NCBI RefSeq assembly: GCF_014879975.1
Contig: NZ_CP062501.1
Coordinates: 1,302,001 to 1,366,000 of the forward strand
DNA: 64,000 nt
Direction: 5' to 3'
DNA from: Vibrio bathopelagicus
GTDB taxonomy: Bacteria; Pseudomonadota; Gammaproteobacteria; Enterobacterales; Vibrionaceae
Shown: positions 15,321 to 25,179 of the stretch, piece by piece
Numbering within the stretch: position 1 is the first letter of the stretch
Layout of the letters: the number at the start of each line of letters is the position of its first letter
The notes under the pieces: generated by a model
Told to the model about the DNA's origin: nothing
The model's database searches: none
The model's input: only the letters and a program-made list of their open reading frames with translations
Position numbers and translations under genes: made by a program

Positions 15321-16694
15321 ATGAAAATGTTAAAAACCTCTATCGCTTTCGCTATCTCTTCTGCGCTTTTAATTGGTTGCAGCAGCGACACTGATTACGT
15401 TCAACCTGAAGAAGTAAAGATCGCTACTTATAACTTGTCTTTTGATCGTGCGACATTCCAAGATCTCGTAACTGAAATGCAGATTGAGCCAAGTGTTCAA
15501 GCAACGCTAGTAACCGATTATTTAAATAATACGATTGATGTATCTGACAGAGATACTGCTGCTAAGGTTATTCAAATTCGTAACGTGGCAGCCGTGATTC
15601 AAAAGAATCGTCCTGATGTACTGATGATGGCTGAGTTTAACAATGACGGTACGGGTACTGATAAATCAGCGTTAGAAGGGTTTCAAAAGAACTACCTTTC
15701 GGTTGCTCAAAGTATCGAAGGTGCAGGCGGTGACGCAAACCTTGAGCCAATTTCCTATCCATACTTTGAAAGCTACTCGACCAACACAGGCTTATTGAAC
15801 GAGTTTGGATTCGATTTAGACAATGACGGAACTCCTGGAACACTACCTGGGGATGCGTGGGGCTTCGGTTTCTATCATGGACAATACGCGTTCGCTCTGA
15901 TGTCTAAATACGAGATCGACACCGCTAACACTCGTACATTCCAAGAGTTCAAATGGAAAGATCTTGAAGGCGCTACTATTCCAACAATCACTGTTTGCGA
16001 CGATCCTAGTAAGTTCCCAACAGGTATGGTTTGCGGCGATGAATGGTACACAACAGCTGAATGGGCAGAAATTCGTTTATCTTCAAAGAACCACGTTGAT
16101 GCACCAATACTCATACCAACCAAAGATGGAACTGAAACCGTTCATTTACTGATGTCACACCCTACTCCACCCGCTTTCGATGTAGGTAAAAACATTGAAC
16201 AGAACGCAGCAGAAGTCGACTTCTGGCACCAATACATCCAGAACAAATCCTTTATCTATGATGATTCTGGAAAAACTGGCGGCTTAGAGCAAGGCAAACA
16301 CTTTGTCATGATGGGTGACCAAAACTTAGATCCTGTCGATGGCGACGGTATTAGTTCCGTAATGCTAAACTTGCACAACGACTCGTTAGTTAACCAAGAA
16401 GTCACCAATGGCAGTTTATACCCTACAAGTGATGGTGCAGCAGAGTATGCTGCTGATAAACCACTACAGCACCCGCAACCAAGTCGCATTACTTCAAATT
16501 TCGGATTAGCGGTCGATTACGCACTACCATCAGCGACGATGAACATCGTTGATTCCGGAGTATACTGGCCTGCCACAAATGAAGATGGCCGTACTTTAAT
16601 CTTTGATTCTCGAATCCCCGACTCTAATGGGGATAGTAAAGAAATTTCATCTGATCACCGTATGGTCTGGATCAAAGCAGACTTCAGTAACTAA
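15321..16694 (+). CDS. Lipoprotein of the endonuclease/exonuclease/phosphatase family
   Basis: A 457-aa protein with a lipoprotein signal ending in LLIGC (Cys20). The mature part has the fold's markers: KIATYNLSFD at the start, DVLMMAEFNNDG with the metal-binding Glu, MMGDQNLDP in the third quarter and SDHRMVW near the end. These are the metal and catalytic residues of DNase I-like phosphoesterases, so an extracytoplasmic nuclease or phosphodiesterase is likely; the substrate is unknown. Ser after Cys20 suggests outer membrane sorting. Upstream 15126-15320 is AT-rich and holds only the promoter. Confidence 0.82.
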   Translation: MKMLKTSIAFAISSALLIGCSSDTDYVQPEEVKIATYNLSFDRATFQDLVTEMQIEPSVQATLVTDYLNNTIDVSDRDTAAKVIQIRNVAAVIQKNRPDVLMMAEFNNDGTGTDKSALEGFQKNYLSVAQSIEGAGGDANLEPISYPYFESYSTNTGLLNEFGFDLDNDGTPGTLPGDAWGFGFYHGQYAFALMSKYEIDTANTRTFQEFKWKDLEGATIPTITVCDDPSKFPTGMVCGDEWYTTAEWAEIRLSSKNHVDAPILIPTKDGTETVHLLMSHPTPPAFDVGKNIEQNAAEVDFWHQYIQNKSFIYDDSGKTGGLEQGKHFVMMGDQNLDPVDGDGISSVMLNLHNDSLVNQEVTNGSLYPTSDGAAEYAADKPLQHPQPSRITSNFGLAVDYALPSATMNIVDSGVYWPATNEDGRTLIFDSRIPDSNGDSKEISSDHRMVWIKADFSN

Positions 16695-16714
16695 CCCATT
16701 CAATTGAGACCTAA

Positions 16715-16744
16715 AAAGCCCTCATATTGCTATGAGGGCTTTTT
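16715..16744 (+). terminator. Rho-independent terminator
   Basis: AAAGCCCTCATA (16715-16726), loop TTGC, TATGAGGGCTTT (16731-16742) then T. It differs from the terminator at 15096 by one loop base. Confidence 0.85.
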
Positions 16745-16896
16745 AATGAGCGAAACCGATTGCCACCAGCTTTGTACTCTCGAATTTGAATTGTGGACAC
16801 CAAGAACCATAGTTATTGGATACTCCGCTTCTTTCTCTTCGACTAATAGATGCTTATATTACTTGAACTTAACGAGTTTATAGCCAAGGAATTACA

Positions 16897-17187
16897 ATGA
16901 GCAAGCTGACTATTATTGCAACGGTCGTCTCTAAAGAAGACAAAACTGAGCTTGTAAAAGCTGAGATGATTAAACTGATCGATAAAACCCGTGTTGAAGA
17001 CGGCTGTATTAACTACGACCTGCACCAAGATAACAGTAACCCTGCTCACTTCGTTTTTCATGAGAACTGGGAGTCTGAAGCGCACCTAGATAAACACCTA
17101 GCGAGCCAACACATCGCTGAGTACATGGCTGCAACTGAAGATTGTATTGAAACCTTTGTGCTTAACAAAATGACGCACATTGCATAA
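16897..17187 (+). CDS. YgiN-like antibiotic biosynthesis monooxygenase domain protein
   Basis: A 96-aa dimeric alpha-beta barrel (ABM) protein: LTIIATVVSKEDK first strand, TRVEDGCINYDLHQD second strand, FVFHENWES-AHLDKHL, then HI-EYM. Family members include the quinol monooxygenase YgiN and polyketide monooxygenases; which chemistry applies here is unknown. AAGGAATTACA precedes the ATG. Single-gene unit with its own terminator. Confidence 0.85.
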   Translation: MSKLTIIATVVSKEDKTELVKAEMIKLIDKTRVEDGCINYDLHQDNSNPAHFVFHENWESEAHLDKHLASQHIAEYMAATEDCIETFVLNKMTHIA

Positions 17188-17215
17188 CCAATCAATTCGG
17201 CACTGATTAAATGAC

Positions 17216-17249
17216 AAACCCTGTTCTTAACGCAGGGTTTCGTTTTTTT
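17216..17249 (+). terminator. Rho-independent terminator
   Basis: AAACCCTG (17216-17223) pairs with CAGGGTTT (17233-17240) over a 9-base loop and is followed by CG and seven T. Confidence 0.85.
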
Positions 17250-17467
17250 CTTGCCTGTTATGCTTTCCGAGCTCACTCTGCGCCTAGGTCTCTGTACTCC
17301 TTTATTCCCTCCCATAAACAGAACCAAACTTCTCCGCAGCCAAATATTCCTAAACCAATGTCAAGCAACCTCACGAAAGATCATTCACATTCATTGAAAT
17401 ATTCCGAGAGTCATTTGGCCATAAAATGAACGCCAAATTACAAGAACAACAGTCGATAGGAATGTAG

Positions 17468-18364
17468 ATGAATACTAAACAACTTGAGGAAGCGGTAAGT
17501 GAAGTGAGCTTGTTCAACCAGCACCTCCACTTAATCCAATCCGTCCATACCATTCCGACGCCAAAAATCAATTGGGAGTCGAGTGCCATGGAACCTGCGC
17601 CTGCAATGCCAACGGTTCGCTTTGACCATAAAGTCAAAGCCATGGAAGCGCTTGATGAATACAAACCATACTGGCTAGATATACTGTTGGGTAACAAATC
17701 TAAGTTTCACACCCTCACAAGCAATGTCGAACGAGCAGCAGAGAAAGACATCGAACAATATAAAACAGAATTTGTTCATTGGGTTCAAAGCTACAGCTAC
17801 TGGGCCAAGGGCAATCAATTATCGAAAGGTATTTTAAACAACGATAGCGAAGCAAAGCTTTCTGCCCTTTCTGAAGCTCAACAAAACCCGATGAACGCGG
17901 CAGTGGTCGACACCAAGCTGATAAACCACAACTTTAATACCTATAAGAATGGTCACCTGTTAGAAATCAATATTCAGGTTAATAAGCACAACGTAATCCC
18001 TAAAGAGAAAAAGATATTGTCCCAAGGTGAGGTAAAGCTAGAAACCCTATCCCTATCTGAAAGTAATGCTTTGTATCGAGAGTATGTGTGTAGCTGTGTT
18101 CTTAAATGTGCGCAGGACTCTTTCAATGTCTTACCCGAGACAAGCGTCGTGATCAATGTTGAACAGATTTCAGTAGACCATTCCAACGAAACTATTCTTT
18201 CGTGTCATATCGAAAAAGGGTTACTGGAATTCTTATTGATTGAAGATGACAAGCCCTCTGAGATCCTTGAATTCTTTGTACATATTGAAGACTTCAACCC
18301 TCATAGAGGCAACGGGTTTTCTGCGATTAAAACCATCTTCTCCCCTTTGCCTATCGCGTCGTAA
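17468..18364 (+). CDS. Hypothetical cytosolic protein, unrecognised
   Basis: A 298-aa protein with no signal peptide or membrane segment. The N-terminal third is helical and Pro-containing (SAMEPAPAMPTVRFDHKVKA), followed by a charged helical stretch with a WVQSYSYWAKGNQLSKG segment; the C-terminal half alternates strands and ends in FNPHRGNGFSAIKTIFSPLP. A Cys cluster, YVCSCVLKCAQ, sits near residue 205. TAGGAATGTAG precedes the ATG. It lies in the same direction as, and 88 bp before, the outer membrane barrel gene. No family could be named. Confidence 0.65.
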   Translation: MNTKQLEEAVSEVSLFNQHLHLIQSVHTIPTPKINWESSAMEPAPAMPTVRFDHKVKAMEALDEYKPYWLDILLGNKSKFHTLTSNVERAAEKDIEQYKTEFVHWVQSYSYWAKGNQLSKGILNNDSEAKLSALSEAQQNPMNAAVVDTKLINHNFNTYKNGHLLEINIQVNKHNVIPKEKKILSQGEVKLETLSLSESNALYREYVCSCVLKCAQDSFNVLPETSVVINVEQISVDHSNETILSCHIEKGLLEFLLIEDDKPSEILEFFVHIEDFNPHRGNGFSAIKTIFSPLPIAS

Positions 18365-18452
18365 CTCACTCGACCTTACGGTTCAATCATGACTACTCAT
18401 CACGACTAACCCCAGGTTGGTCGTGTTAAATCACTTTATATACAAAACCATT

Positions 18453-19307
18453 ATGTCGAAACACGCTATCTCACGAACATCGCACCCATTAGCCAATACA
18501 ATTTCATACACGCGATTCCTACCAAAGCTACCTTTAGTTCTAATCGCTTTCTCTATGCCCGTATTCGCAGAAGAGGTTGAAGAAGTGTTACTCGAGGACG
18601 AAGTCGTATTAAGTGAAGGTTCTGAGTTAAACGAAAAAGCTGAAAAATCTCCTTTTACGACCCTAACCAAGCTCGGATTTATCTACTCTCAAAACACCAG
18701 CTCATCTTTGTCAATCAACTCTGGAATCTCTGTCGGATACAAAAAAGAGAACTGGGGTCAACGTGTCCAATTTGATACCTACTATACCGATGCTGAAAAC
18801 GATGAAGACGGCACCAATCGCTATACCACCAACTATGGCATCAGCTATGACTTAAACGAAGTCACCTATTTGGTCGCGACAACACGTTTTGAACACGACC
18901 ACTTTGGTACTTATCGTAAGCAATTCATAACGGCTACAGGATTGGGTCGCCATTTTTATGATACTGAAAGAATCAAACTCCAAGGCTCCGCTGGTCCGGG
19001 TTACCGAATCAGTCAACGCCAATCCTCCGATGAAGAGTTTCCGAACAAAGAGAACTATGAACTGATCGTCAACGCCAGTGTTGATGGCTCACTTACGCTG
19101 ACAGAGACGTTTTCTATGGGTGCTACAGCAAACATGGCTTACGGTGAGGAAAACACCAACTACAACCTCAAAGGCTATCTAAAGAACATTCTCATGGGTA
19201 ATTTGGCGCTAACCTTTGATACCGAATATATCTACAACACCACTGTTGCATCTGACCAAAGTAACGCCGAAATCTACAGCTCAATGAATCTAAACTACGA
19301 TTTCTAA
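18453..19307 (+). CDS. DUF481-like outer membrane beta-barrel protein
   Basis: A 284-aa protein. A signal peptide (hydrophobic LPLVLIAFSMPVFA) is followed by an acidic linker (EEVEEVLLEDEVVLSE) and then alternating strands with aromatic girdles, such as ISVGYKKENWGQRVQFDTYY and ITATGLGRHFYDTERIKLQG, ending in the typical barrel C-terminus MNLNYDF. The spacing and the GRHF-YDTERI-L pattern resemble YdiY/DUF481 proteins of unknown role. ATG 18453 is preferred over a TTG 36 bases upstream. A terminator hairpin shared with the convergent efflux operon follows. Confidence 0.75.
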   Translation: MSKHAISRTSHPLANTISYTRFLPKLPLVLIAFSMPVFAEEVEEVLLEDEVVLSEGSELNEKAEKSPFTTLTKLGFIYSQNTSSSLSINSGISVGYKKENWGQRVQFDTYYTDAENDEDGTNRYTTNYGISYDLNEVTYLVATTRFEHDHFGTYRKQFITATGLGRHFYDTERIKLQGSAGPGYRISQRQSSDEEFPNKENYELIVNASVDGSLTLTETFSMGATANMAYGEENTNYNLKGYLKNILMGNLALTFDTEYIYNTTVASDQSNAEIYSSMNLNYDF

Positions 19308-19351
19308 CCGCCCTCACTGCTTTCTTCACTTAATCTAGCCCACAATAGCAA

Positions 19352-19374
19352 AAGGCCCTCACAATGAGGGCCTT
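19352..19374 (-). terminator. Terminator of the RND efflux operon
   Basis: AAGGCCCTCA (19352-19361), loop CAA, TGAGGGCCTT (19365-19374). Read on the minus strand the stem is followed by TTTTGC, so it mainly serves the efflux genes. Confidence 0.7.
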
Positions 19375-19404
19375 GAAGTATCTAGCTAAATCTAAAGCAT
19401 CTCG

Positions 19405-22400
19405 CTACGCTGTTTTCGTTCTTAACCGAGTCAGCACGTCCATTTGCTTTAAATTCGCCATGCCAACGTACGCGACAGGCACTAAGAACAGTGAGAAGAA
19501 AGTTCCGGCTGTCAAACCTCCGACTAACACCAAACCAATATTGATTCGGCCTAATGAACCGGGACCATCCGCCAAAGCTAATGGCAATGAACCGAGGATC
19601 ATCGTCAGTGACGTCATCAAAATTGGACGTAATCTTGAACGCGCACTGCTTATCGCCGCTTCTTTCGCACTTGCGCCAGATTTACGTTTCTCGTTGGCAA
19701 ACTCCACCAGCAAAATACCGTGTTTGGTCACTAGGCCAACCAATGTCAGCAATCCTATCTTCGAATAGATATTCAGGCTTTGTCCAAATACTGAAAGCGT
19801 CAAAATCGCGCCCACAATACACAATGGAACCGTCAGCAAGATGATCATCGGGTCGACAAAGCTTTCAAACTGCGCCGCCAAAATCAAAAAGATGAAAATC
19901 AACGCCAATACGAACAGCACTTGTGCGCCCGCAGTTGAATCAACGAGGTCTTTTACAATGCCATTGAACTCGTAGCTCTGAGCAGATTTCAAAAGGCTTG
20001 GTACCGTATCATCGATGTAGGCTTTCACGTCGCTCGCGGTATATCCGGGCATCAAGTCTGCGGTAATTTCAGCGCTGTCTTTACCCATGAACGTCTTGAA
20101 GTTAGATTCCGATGTCACTTGTTTGATTGATACAAACTGAGATAAAGGAAGCCTTTGACCCGACTGTGAATCCACATACAGCTTATCGAGCACCTTGAAA
20201 TCACCAAGGTCACTTCGGTTCACTTGAACTTGAATTGGGTAGGTATAACCGTCGTCCGCTTGCAAATCTGCCGCTTTAACAGAACCAAGGAACGTCGATA
20301 ACGCATTGGTTACGTTACCGTAATCAACACCAGACAATACAATCGCATTGCGATCAATCGACAAGTCATAACGTAATTGGTCACGCAACATTGAGTTCTT
20401 AGTATTGGTCACACCCTCGTAATCCTCAAGCGCATTGACGACCTCACTTGCGGTTTCAGACAGCATCGTGGTATCACGGTTAACCGTAGTCAGTTCAAGG
20501 ATCATGTTGGTAGCAATGTTTAAGTTATCTGCTGAGCGAACCTTGAAAGACATGCCGTAAGCAGAGACCGAACTTTGTGCTTTAGCGATAAATTCATTCA
20601 CCAATTCATCGGCTGACTGGTCACGTTCGCCCCATGGTTTCAACAAAACGTGATTGGTCGGTGTACCTTCGATATACGACAAATTCGCTTCTACTGAATT
20701 ATTATCTTTGAATACACTGTTAAGTTGCTCGTTGTTATCTAAATGGTACTGACGACCAACCCCTGTTGGTGGTGTTGAAGTCACCTCTACAAAGCCAGTA
20801 TCTTCCGTTGGAAGCAACACTTGAGGCATTTTCCAAACCGCTAAGGCAGATAAAGCGATCAACACTAAAGCAATACCACTCATCAGAGCCTTACGATCAA
20901 ACCATTTGCCCAGTTCATTAGTGTATAAGTCCGATAACACATTCAGTTTTGCATCAACCTTCTGATACCACTTCGCCGGGGTTGATACTGGCTTCATTAA
21001 ATAAGCACTCATCATGGGTGAGAGCGTTAACGCCACAAATCCAGAGATAATCACCGCCGCCGCAAGTGTGAACGCGAACTGCCTAAATAGATCAGCGGTT
21101 AAACCAGCCATCAAGCCTATTGGCAAGTAAACAACCGCCAGAGTCAACGTCATCGCTATCACTGGAAAAACGATCTCTCGACACCCTTTGATTGCAGCGT
21201 TAAATGGCGTTTCACCCTCTTCGATATGACGATAGCAGTTTTCAGCCACGACAATCGCATCATCAACCACCAAACCAATTGCAAGAATGATCGCCAGAAT
21301 GGTCAGTACGTTGATGCTAAAACCCAGTAAATGCATGACTGCAAATACACCTATCACACACACCGGGATGGTGATGATCGGGATAGAAGCGACTCGAAAA
21401 GAGCCAAGGAACAGAACCACAACCGCTGAAACCAGAACAATCGCTTCAACTAAAGTCATGAAGCCTTCGTCAATTGCCGTTTTAATGAAATCAGCTTGGT
21501 TATAAACCATCTTCATCTCAATGCCTTCTGGCAACTGAGGCTGAATCACATCAATCTGTTTCTTAACTTTATTCGCAACGGTTACTGGGTTTTCACTTTT
21601 CAGTGGCAATACCTGAATCGACATCGCTAGGTTGTCATCCACACGAAGAATACTCGGCGTAAGGCTCTCTTCACCCATTTTGACTTCAGCGATATCACCT
21701 ATACGAATGATCTTGCCATTATCAACACGAACCACCAAGTCTCGCACGTCATCAACGCTGGTCACTTGGTTTACTGGGTTGATTGAGAAGTCTCTTACCT
21801 GCCCTTTGATAGTACCCGCAGTAAATGTCGCGTTGTATGAACTCAATGTGCCTACCACATCTGATGCACTCATATTAAGCGCCATCATGCGATCCGGCTG
21901 CAGCCAAACACGCACCGCTTTTTCACTGCCACCGTATGGGCCCCAAATACCACCCACACCTTGGATGTGCTTAAACTGCGGCACGACTTGCTGACTAATG
22001 TAGTCGTACATGTCTTGCTTAGACATCTTGCCAGTATTCACAAACGTGATAATGTTACTCGGCATGCTGGTGTCAGAAGAGTCATCCGTTACTGTTGGCT
22101 TATCCGTCATGCTCGGCGGGAAATCACCAATCGCTTCGACACTGCTGCGCAGGTTATTCATCAAGCTGGTGTATTCGACGTCATCAATGTCATCTTCAAA
22201 AATAATTTTTAGATTACACGTTCCTTCCTGACAGTCCGTCGTCATGGCTTTCACACTGTCGAGGCCAGTTGCAGCGGTAATTAGCTTATCTGCTACATTA
22301 CGCGACATGAACTCTGCACTGGCGCCATTGATCGCTGCAGTTACCGTTGCTGACGGTGTTTTATGTTCAGGAAAGTATTGGATTGAGAGCTTTTGAAACG

Positions 22401-22482
22401 ACAAAAGCCCCAGCAAAACAATGGTGATGCTCAGAACAGACGCAAACACCGGGTGTTTAATACAGATCTCAGGAAGCTTCAT
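19405..22482 (-). CDS. RND efflux transporter permease (AcrB/MexB-like)
   Basis: A 1025-aa inner membrane pump of the HAE-1 type. TM1 begins at residue 12; two large periplasmic loops separate TM1-TM2 and TM7-TM8. The proton-relay pair is visible in GLVVDDAIVVAEN near residue 400, and the second half has GLVTKHGILLVEFAN. It exports drugs or other toxic compounds with the adaptor encoded upstream and a TolC-like outer channel not in this window. The ATG lies 14 bases inside the adaptor gene and its AAGGAG ribosome site is within adaptor codons, so translation is coupled. Confidence 0.93.
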   Translation of the reverse strand: MKLPEICIKHPVFASVLSITIVLLGLLSFQKLSIQYFPEHKTPSATVTAAINGASAEFMSRNVADKLITAATGLDSVKAMTTDCQEGTCNLKIIFEDDIDDVEYTSLMNNLRSSVEAIGDFPPSMTDKPTVTDDSSDTSMPSNIITFVNTGKMSKQDMYDYISQQVVPQFKHIQGVGGIWGPYGGSEKAVRVWLQPDRMMALNMSASDVVGTLSSYNATFTAGTIKGQVRDFSINPVNQVTSVDDVRDLVVRVDNGKIIRIGDIAEVKMGEESLTPSILRVDDNLAMSIQVLPLKSENPVTVANKVKKQIDVIQPQLPEGIEMKMVYNQADFIKTAIDEGFMTLVEAIVLVSAVVVLFLGSFRVASIPIITIPVCVIGVFAVMHLLGFSINVLTILAIILAIGLVVDDAIVVAENCYRHIEEGETPFNAAIKGCREIVFPVIAMTLTLAVVYLPIGLMAGLTADLFRQFAFTLAAAVIISGFVALTLSPMMSAYLMKPVSTPAKWYQKVDAKLNVLSDLYTNELGKWFDRKALMSGIALVLIALSALAVWKMPQVLLPTEDTGFVEVTSTPPTGVGRQYHLDNNEQLNSVFKDNNSVEANLSYIEGTPTNHVLLKPWGERDQSADELVNEFIAKAQSSVSAYGMSFKVRSADNLNIATNMILELTTVNRDTTMLSETASEVVNALEDYEGVTNTKNSMLRDQLRYDLSIDRNAIVLSGVDYGNVTNALSTFLGSVKAADLQADDGYTYPIQVQVNRSDLGDFKVLDKLYVDSQSGQRLPLSQFVSIKQVTSESNFKTFMGKDSAEITADLMPGYTASDVKAYIDDTVPSLLKSAQSYEFNGIVKDLVDSTAGAQVLFVLALIFIFLILAAQFESFVDPMIILLTVPLCIVGAILTLSVFGQSLNIYSKIGLLTLVGLVTKHGILLVEFANEKRKSGASAKEAAISSARSRLRPILMTSLTMILGSLPLALADGPGSLGRINIGLVLVGGLTAGTFFSLFLVPVAYVGMANLKQMDVLTRLRTKTA

Positions 22483-23791
22483 TCAAATTCTCCTTCGTTA
22501 CGGCTTCCTTGCTTAATGTTTCCTTGCTTTGAGCTTCGCTCGCAGATTCCTCAACAGTTGCGTTTGTTTCTGCTTGCTCGCTGTTTTCAGTGATCGCTTC
22601 GTCTACACCTTCCGATGCTTCCGTCCAATCAACCGAAGGCTCAATCGGATGTGGTTCATCCACCTGTGTTACAGTCTTTTCTACTTTAGGCTCAGCAGTC
22701 TGCTGAGTGTTCTCTTTGTCTGTCGGCTCCGTGATTAGCTCTACCGTTTTTTGTTCAGCATTTGGGTTCATTACCTTAACCAGCGACGCTTTCTTGAGAT
22801 TCTGTTGCCCCGTCACAACGACGTTATCACCCAGTTTTAAGCCCTTTTCTACAACAACGTAACCATCGTTCGTATTTACGCCTAACTCCACAATGCGTTG
22901 CTCGATTTTTTCGCCATTCACTACCCAAACAAAGCGCTCTGCATCTTTTGCTTGAACGGAATTTTGAGAAACCACCATCTGCGTTGAGTCTTCGCTCGTC
23001 ATCTGACTTACTTTGGCAAACATACCCGGAACCAAGCGATGTTCTGGGTTAGTCACGTGCGCGTGTACTTCTACACGGCCTGAGCTCTCGTCCACCGCAG
23101 GCGCAATGTAATCCACCACGCCAGAAAAGGCTTCATCGACAAATGCATCAACTTGTATGGATACATTCTGCCCTAGTTTTGCGTTACCCAAGTCAGACTG
23201 CCCAATTGAATACTGAACTTCGACAGGATCGAGTTTGATCAAACTCACCAACGCAGTTGAGCTATCAATCTTACTACCCACTGAGTGAGTAAAATTTGTT
23301 AGCTGCCCATCAAATGGCGCAACCAACAAATAGTCATTCATCAGCGCTTCTTTCTGACGGAAATCAGCTGCTGCTAGATTCGCCTGCTCTCCCAGTTCTT
23401 CCACATCTTGCTGAGACATAGAATCAGGCTGTTTCTTTAGTAATTCTTGTACCCGTTTTAGTTTCGACTTGGCTAACGCTAGAGAGCTTCTTGCTTTGTC
23501 TAAATCGGCTTTCGCTTTGGTATTGTCCAGTTGAGCGATCAGCTCACCTTTTTTAACTGAATCTCCATCTTTGAAATGGATATTCAGAATTTTGTCGGAA
23601 GCACTAAATGTCAATGCAGCAGAATCCGTTGCCCTGATTTTGCCAACCTCGTTGATTGAAGAAGTGAAGGCTTGTTTGTGCGCTTTTTCGATAGTCACAG
23701 GAATCAAGTTTGAGTCTTGGGCAAACGATGGAGAGATATGTAAGGCAAACAGTGCCAAACAGATTGTTTTACTAAGTTTTGTAAATTTCAT
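22469..23791 (-). CDS. RND periplasmic adaptor subunit with acidic C-terminal extension
   Basis: A 440-aa membrane fusion protein. A signal peptide ends near ISPSFAQDS; then the split lipoyl domain (LNIHFKDGDSVKKGELIAQL and LLVAPFDGQL), a helical hairpin (about 95-150) and beta-barrel part with FSGVVDYIAPAVDESSGRVE and LVPGMFAKV. The family usually ends near residue 340. Here about 100 more residues follow, rich in Glu, Thr, Ser and Ala (EPTDKENTQQTAEPKVEKTV), a low-complexity acidic tail. It links the permease to the outer membrane channel. First gene of a two-gene operon; overlaps the permease start. Confidence 0.9.
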   Translation of the reverse strand: MKFTKLSKTICLALFALHISPSFAQDSNLIPVTIEKAHKQAFTSSINEVGKIRATDSAALTFSASDKILNIHFKDGDSVKKGELIAQLDNTKAKADLDKARSSLALAKSKLKRVQELLKKQPDSMSQQDVEELGEQANLAAADFRQKEALMNDYLLVAPFDGQLTNFTHSVGSKIDSSTALVSLIKLDPVEVQYSIGQSDLGNAKLGQNVSIQVDAFVDEAFSGVVDYIAPAVDESSGRVEVHAHVTNPEHRLVPGMFAKVSQMTSEDSTQMVVSQNSVQAKDAERFVWVVNGEKIEQRIVELGVNTNDGYVVVEKGLKLGDNVVVTGQQNLKKASLVKVMNPNAEQKTVELITEPTDKENTQQTAEPKVEKTVTQVDEPHPIEPSVDWTEASEGVDEAITENSEQAETNATVEESASEAQSKETLSKEAVTKENLNEAS

Positions 23792-23908
23792 TTTTAATAA
23801 CCATAACCGTTGAATTCGTCTGAATTAAAACGTTTTTCTAAGCAGCTATTTCTTACTTAATGAGCTTCCAGCTATTTAAATAATGCTAAAACAGCTAATA
23901 ATGAGAAA

Positions 23909-23933
23909 AGGGCTCAACTCACTGTCGAGCCCT
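23909..23933 (-). terminator. Terminator of the volA-fadL operon
   Basis: AGGGCTC (23909-23915) pairs with GAGCCCT (23927-23933) over an 11-base loop. On the minus strand TTTTCTC follows. It lies 50 bases past the fadL-type stop. Confidence 0.65.
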
Positions 23934-23985
23934 GAAATTTTTATATGATTCCTAAATTTTTACGTTCTGAACTCCAAAGTAAAAG

Positions 23986-25179
23986 TTAAAAACGATGCTG
24001 ATACTGAACACCGAGTAAGAGAGCATCGGCAGTCACATCAGCAGTTATATTGGAACTCGTTCCTGGGATCGTCGTCAGGCTTTCGTCAATATCTTGTGAT
24101 TCTCCGATGATAAATCCGACACCTAAATCAACAGAACTAGCGGCTGTAAGATGATAAGTGCCACCCACGGTTAACCAATGACGATTTACATCAGGGATAG
24201 ATAGAGAGGTCAGTTCATCGGTTGGAGAAATGTCATACATGTAGCCAGCTCGCAGGACGACGTCTTTCGACATGGTGTAAGTACCGCCAACCGAAACGTG
24301 CCCCGCATCTTTCCATTGGTAATCTTTAATAGAATCGTCATAAGAATCAGATGTTAACGAGTCAAATTCAGACCAATTCACCCATTGCAGGCTGTAGTGG
24401 AAAGCCCACTGTTCATTCAGTTGATGCCAGCCAGAAAACTCTAATGTGTCTGGTAACGGAACATTCATTTTTTCAGCCGCTACTCCTCCTTTCGTGATGT
24501 CACCCTCCACTTCAATATCCGGGCTATAACGGTAGGTAATACCAAATTTATTGTGTTCATTAACTTGATAAGTTGCACCAACATTGGCACCTAAAGCGAA
24601 GCCGTCTGCATCTACATTCAGGAGATTTTTACGCGAAATTTCGCCCTCTCCGTAGATAACATCAATGCCTGCGCCTAAGTTGACTTTTTCAGACAACTCA
24701 TAAGCGATAGCAAAACCAACGTTGATACTTGAGAGTGCCGTTTTTCCTCCAAACTCATCCGCTTCAAACGAATCATCAAACTCAACATCCGTACCGAAAT
24801 TAGAATGGATAGTTGCGCCCAAGGTAAATTGGGAATCTTGAATTGGATGCACGTAATGGATGTTTGGAACCAAAGTACCTGCGCTAAGATCTTGGTCACT
24901 CAGTGATGTGGTATCCCCTTTTAAAGGCGTATAACTGATATTCGATACATCAATACCACTATCGATATAGATAGCGCCTACCGACAACATCGGTTGTTCG
25001 ATGTAAGCCATCGCAGCGCTATTCTTAGCAACAATCGCTGCGCTATCTGCCATTACCGCGTCGCCCGCGAATGCACGGCCTAAACCTGTTGCAGACTGCG
25101 CGTTAAGTTGAAAGCCAGCTGCGTTAGTTAAACAAGGGATCAGAGCTGCTACAGTGCCCAATAAGAGTTTATTCTTCAT
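23986..25179 (-). CDS. fadL: FadL/OmpP1-type outer membrane fatty acid porin
   Basis: A 397-aa outer membrane protein. The signal peptide (LLLGTVAALIPCLTNA) is followed by the FadL family start AGFQLNAQSATGLGRAFAG, which forms the N-terminal plug, then a 14-strand-type pattern and a final aromatic F. It takes long-chain fatty acids through the outer membrane. In V. cholerae the equivalent gene sits beside volA, and here the two overlap by 11 bases: fatty acid freed by VolA would be imported by this porin. ATG 25179 is chosen over one 21 bases upstream because GAGG lies at a suitable distance. Confidence 0.9.
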   Translation of the reverse strand: MKNKLLLGTVAALIPCLTNAAGFQLNAQSATGLGRAFAGDAVMADSAAIVAKNSAAMAYIEQPMLSVGAIYIDSGIDVSNISYTPLKGDTTSLSDQDLSAGTLVPNIHYVHPIQDSQFTLGATIHSNFGTDVEFDDSFEADEFGGKTALSSINVGFAIAYELSEKVNLGAGIDVIYGEGEISRKNLLNVDADGFALGANVGATYQVNEHNKFGITYRYSPDIEVEGDITKGGVAAEKMNVPLPDTLEFSGWHQLNEQWAFHYSLQWVNWSEFDSLTSDSYDDSIKDYQWKDAGHVSVGGTYTMSKDVVLRAGYMYDISPTDELTSLSIPDVNRHWLTVGGTYHLTAASSVDLGVGFIIGESQDIDESLTTIPGTSSNITADVTADALLLGVQYQHRF

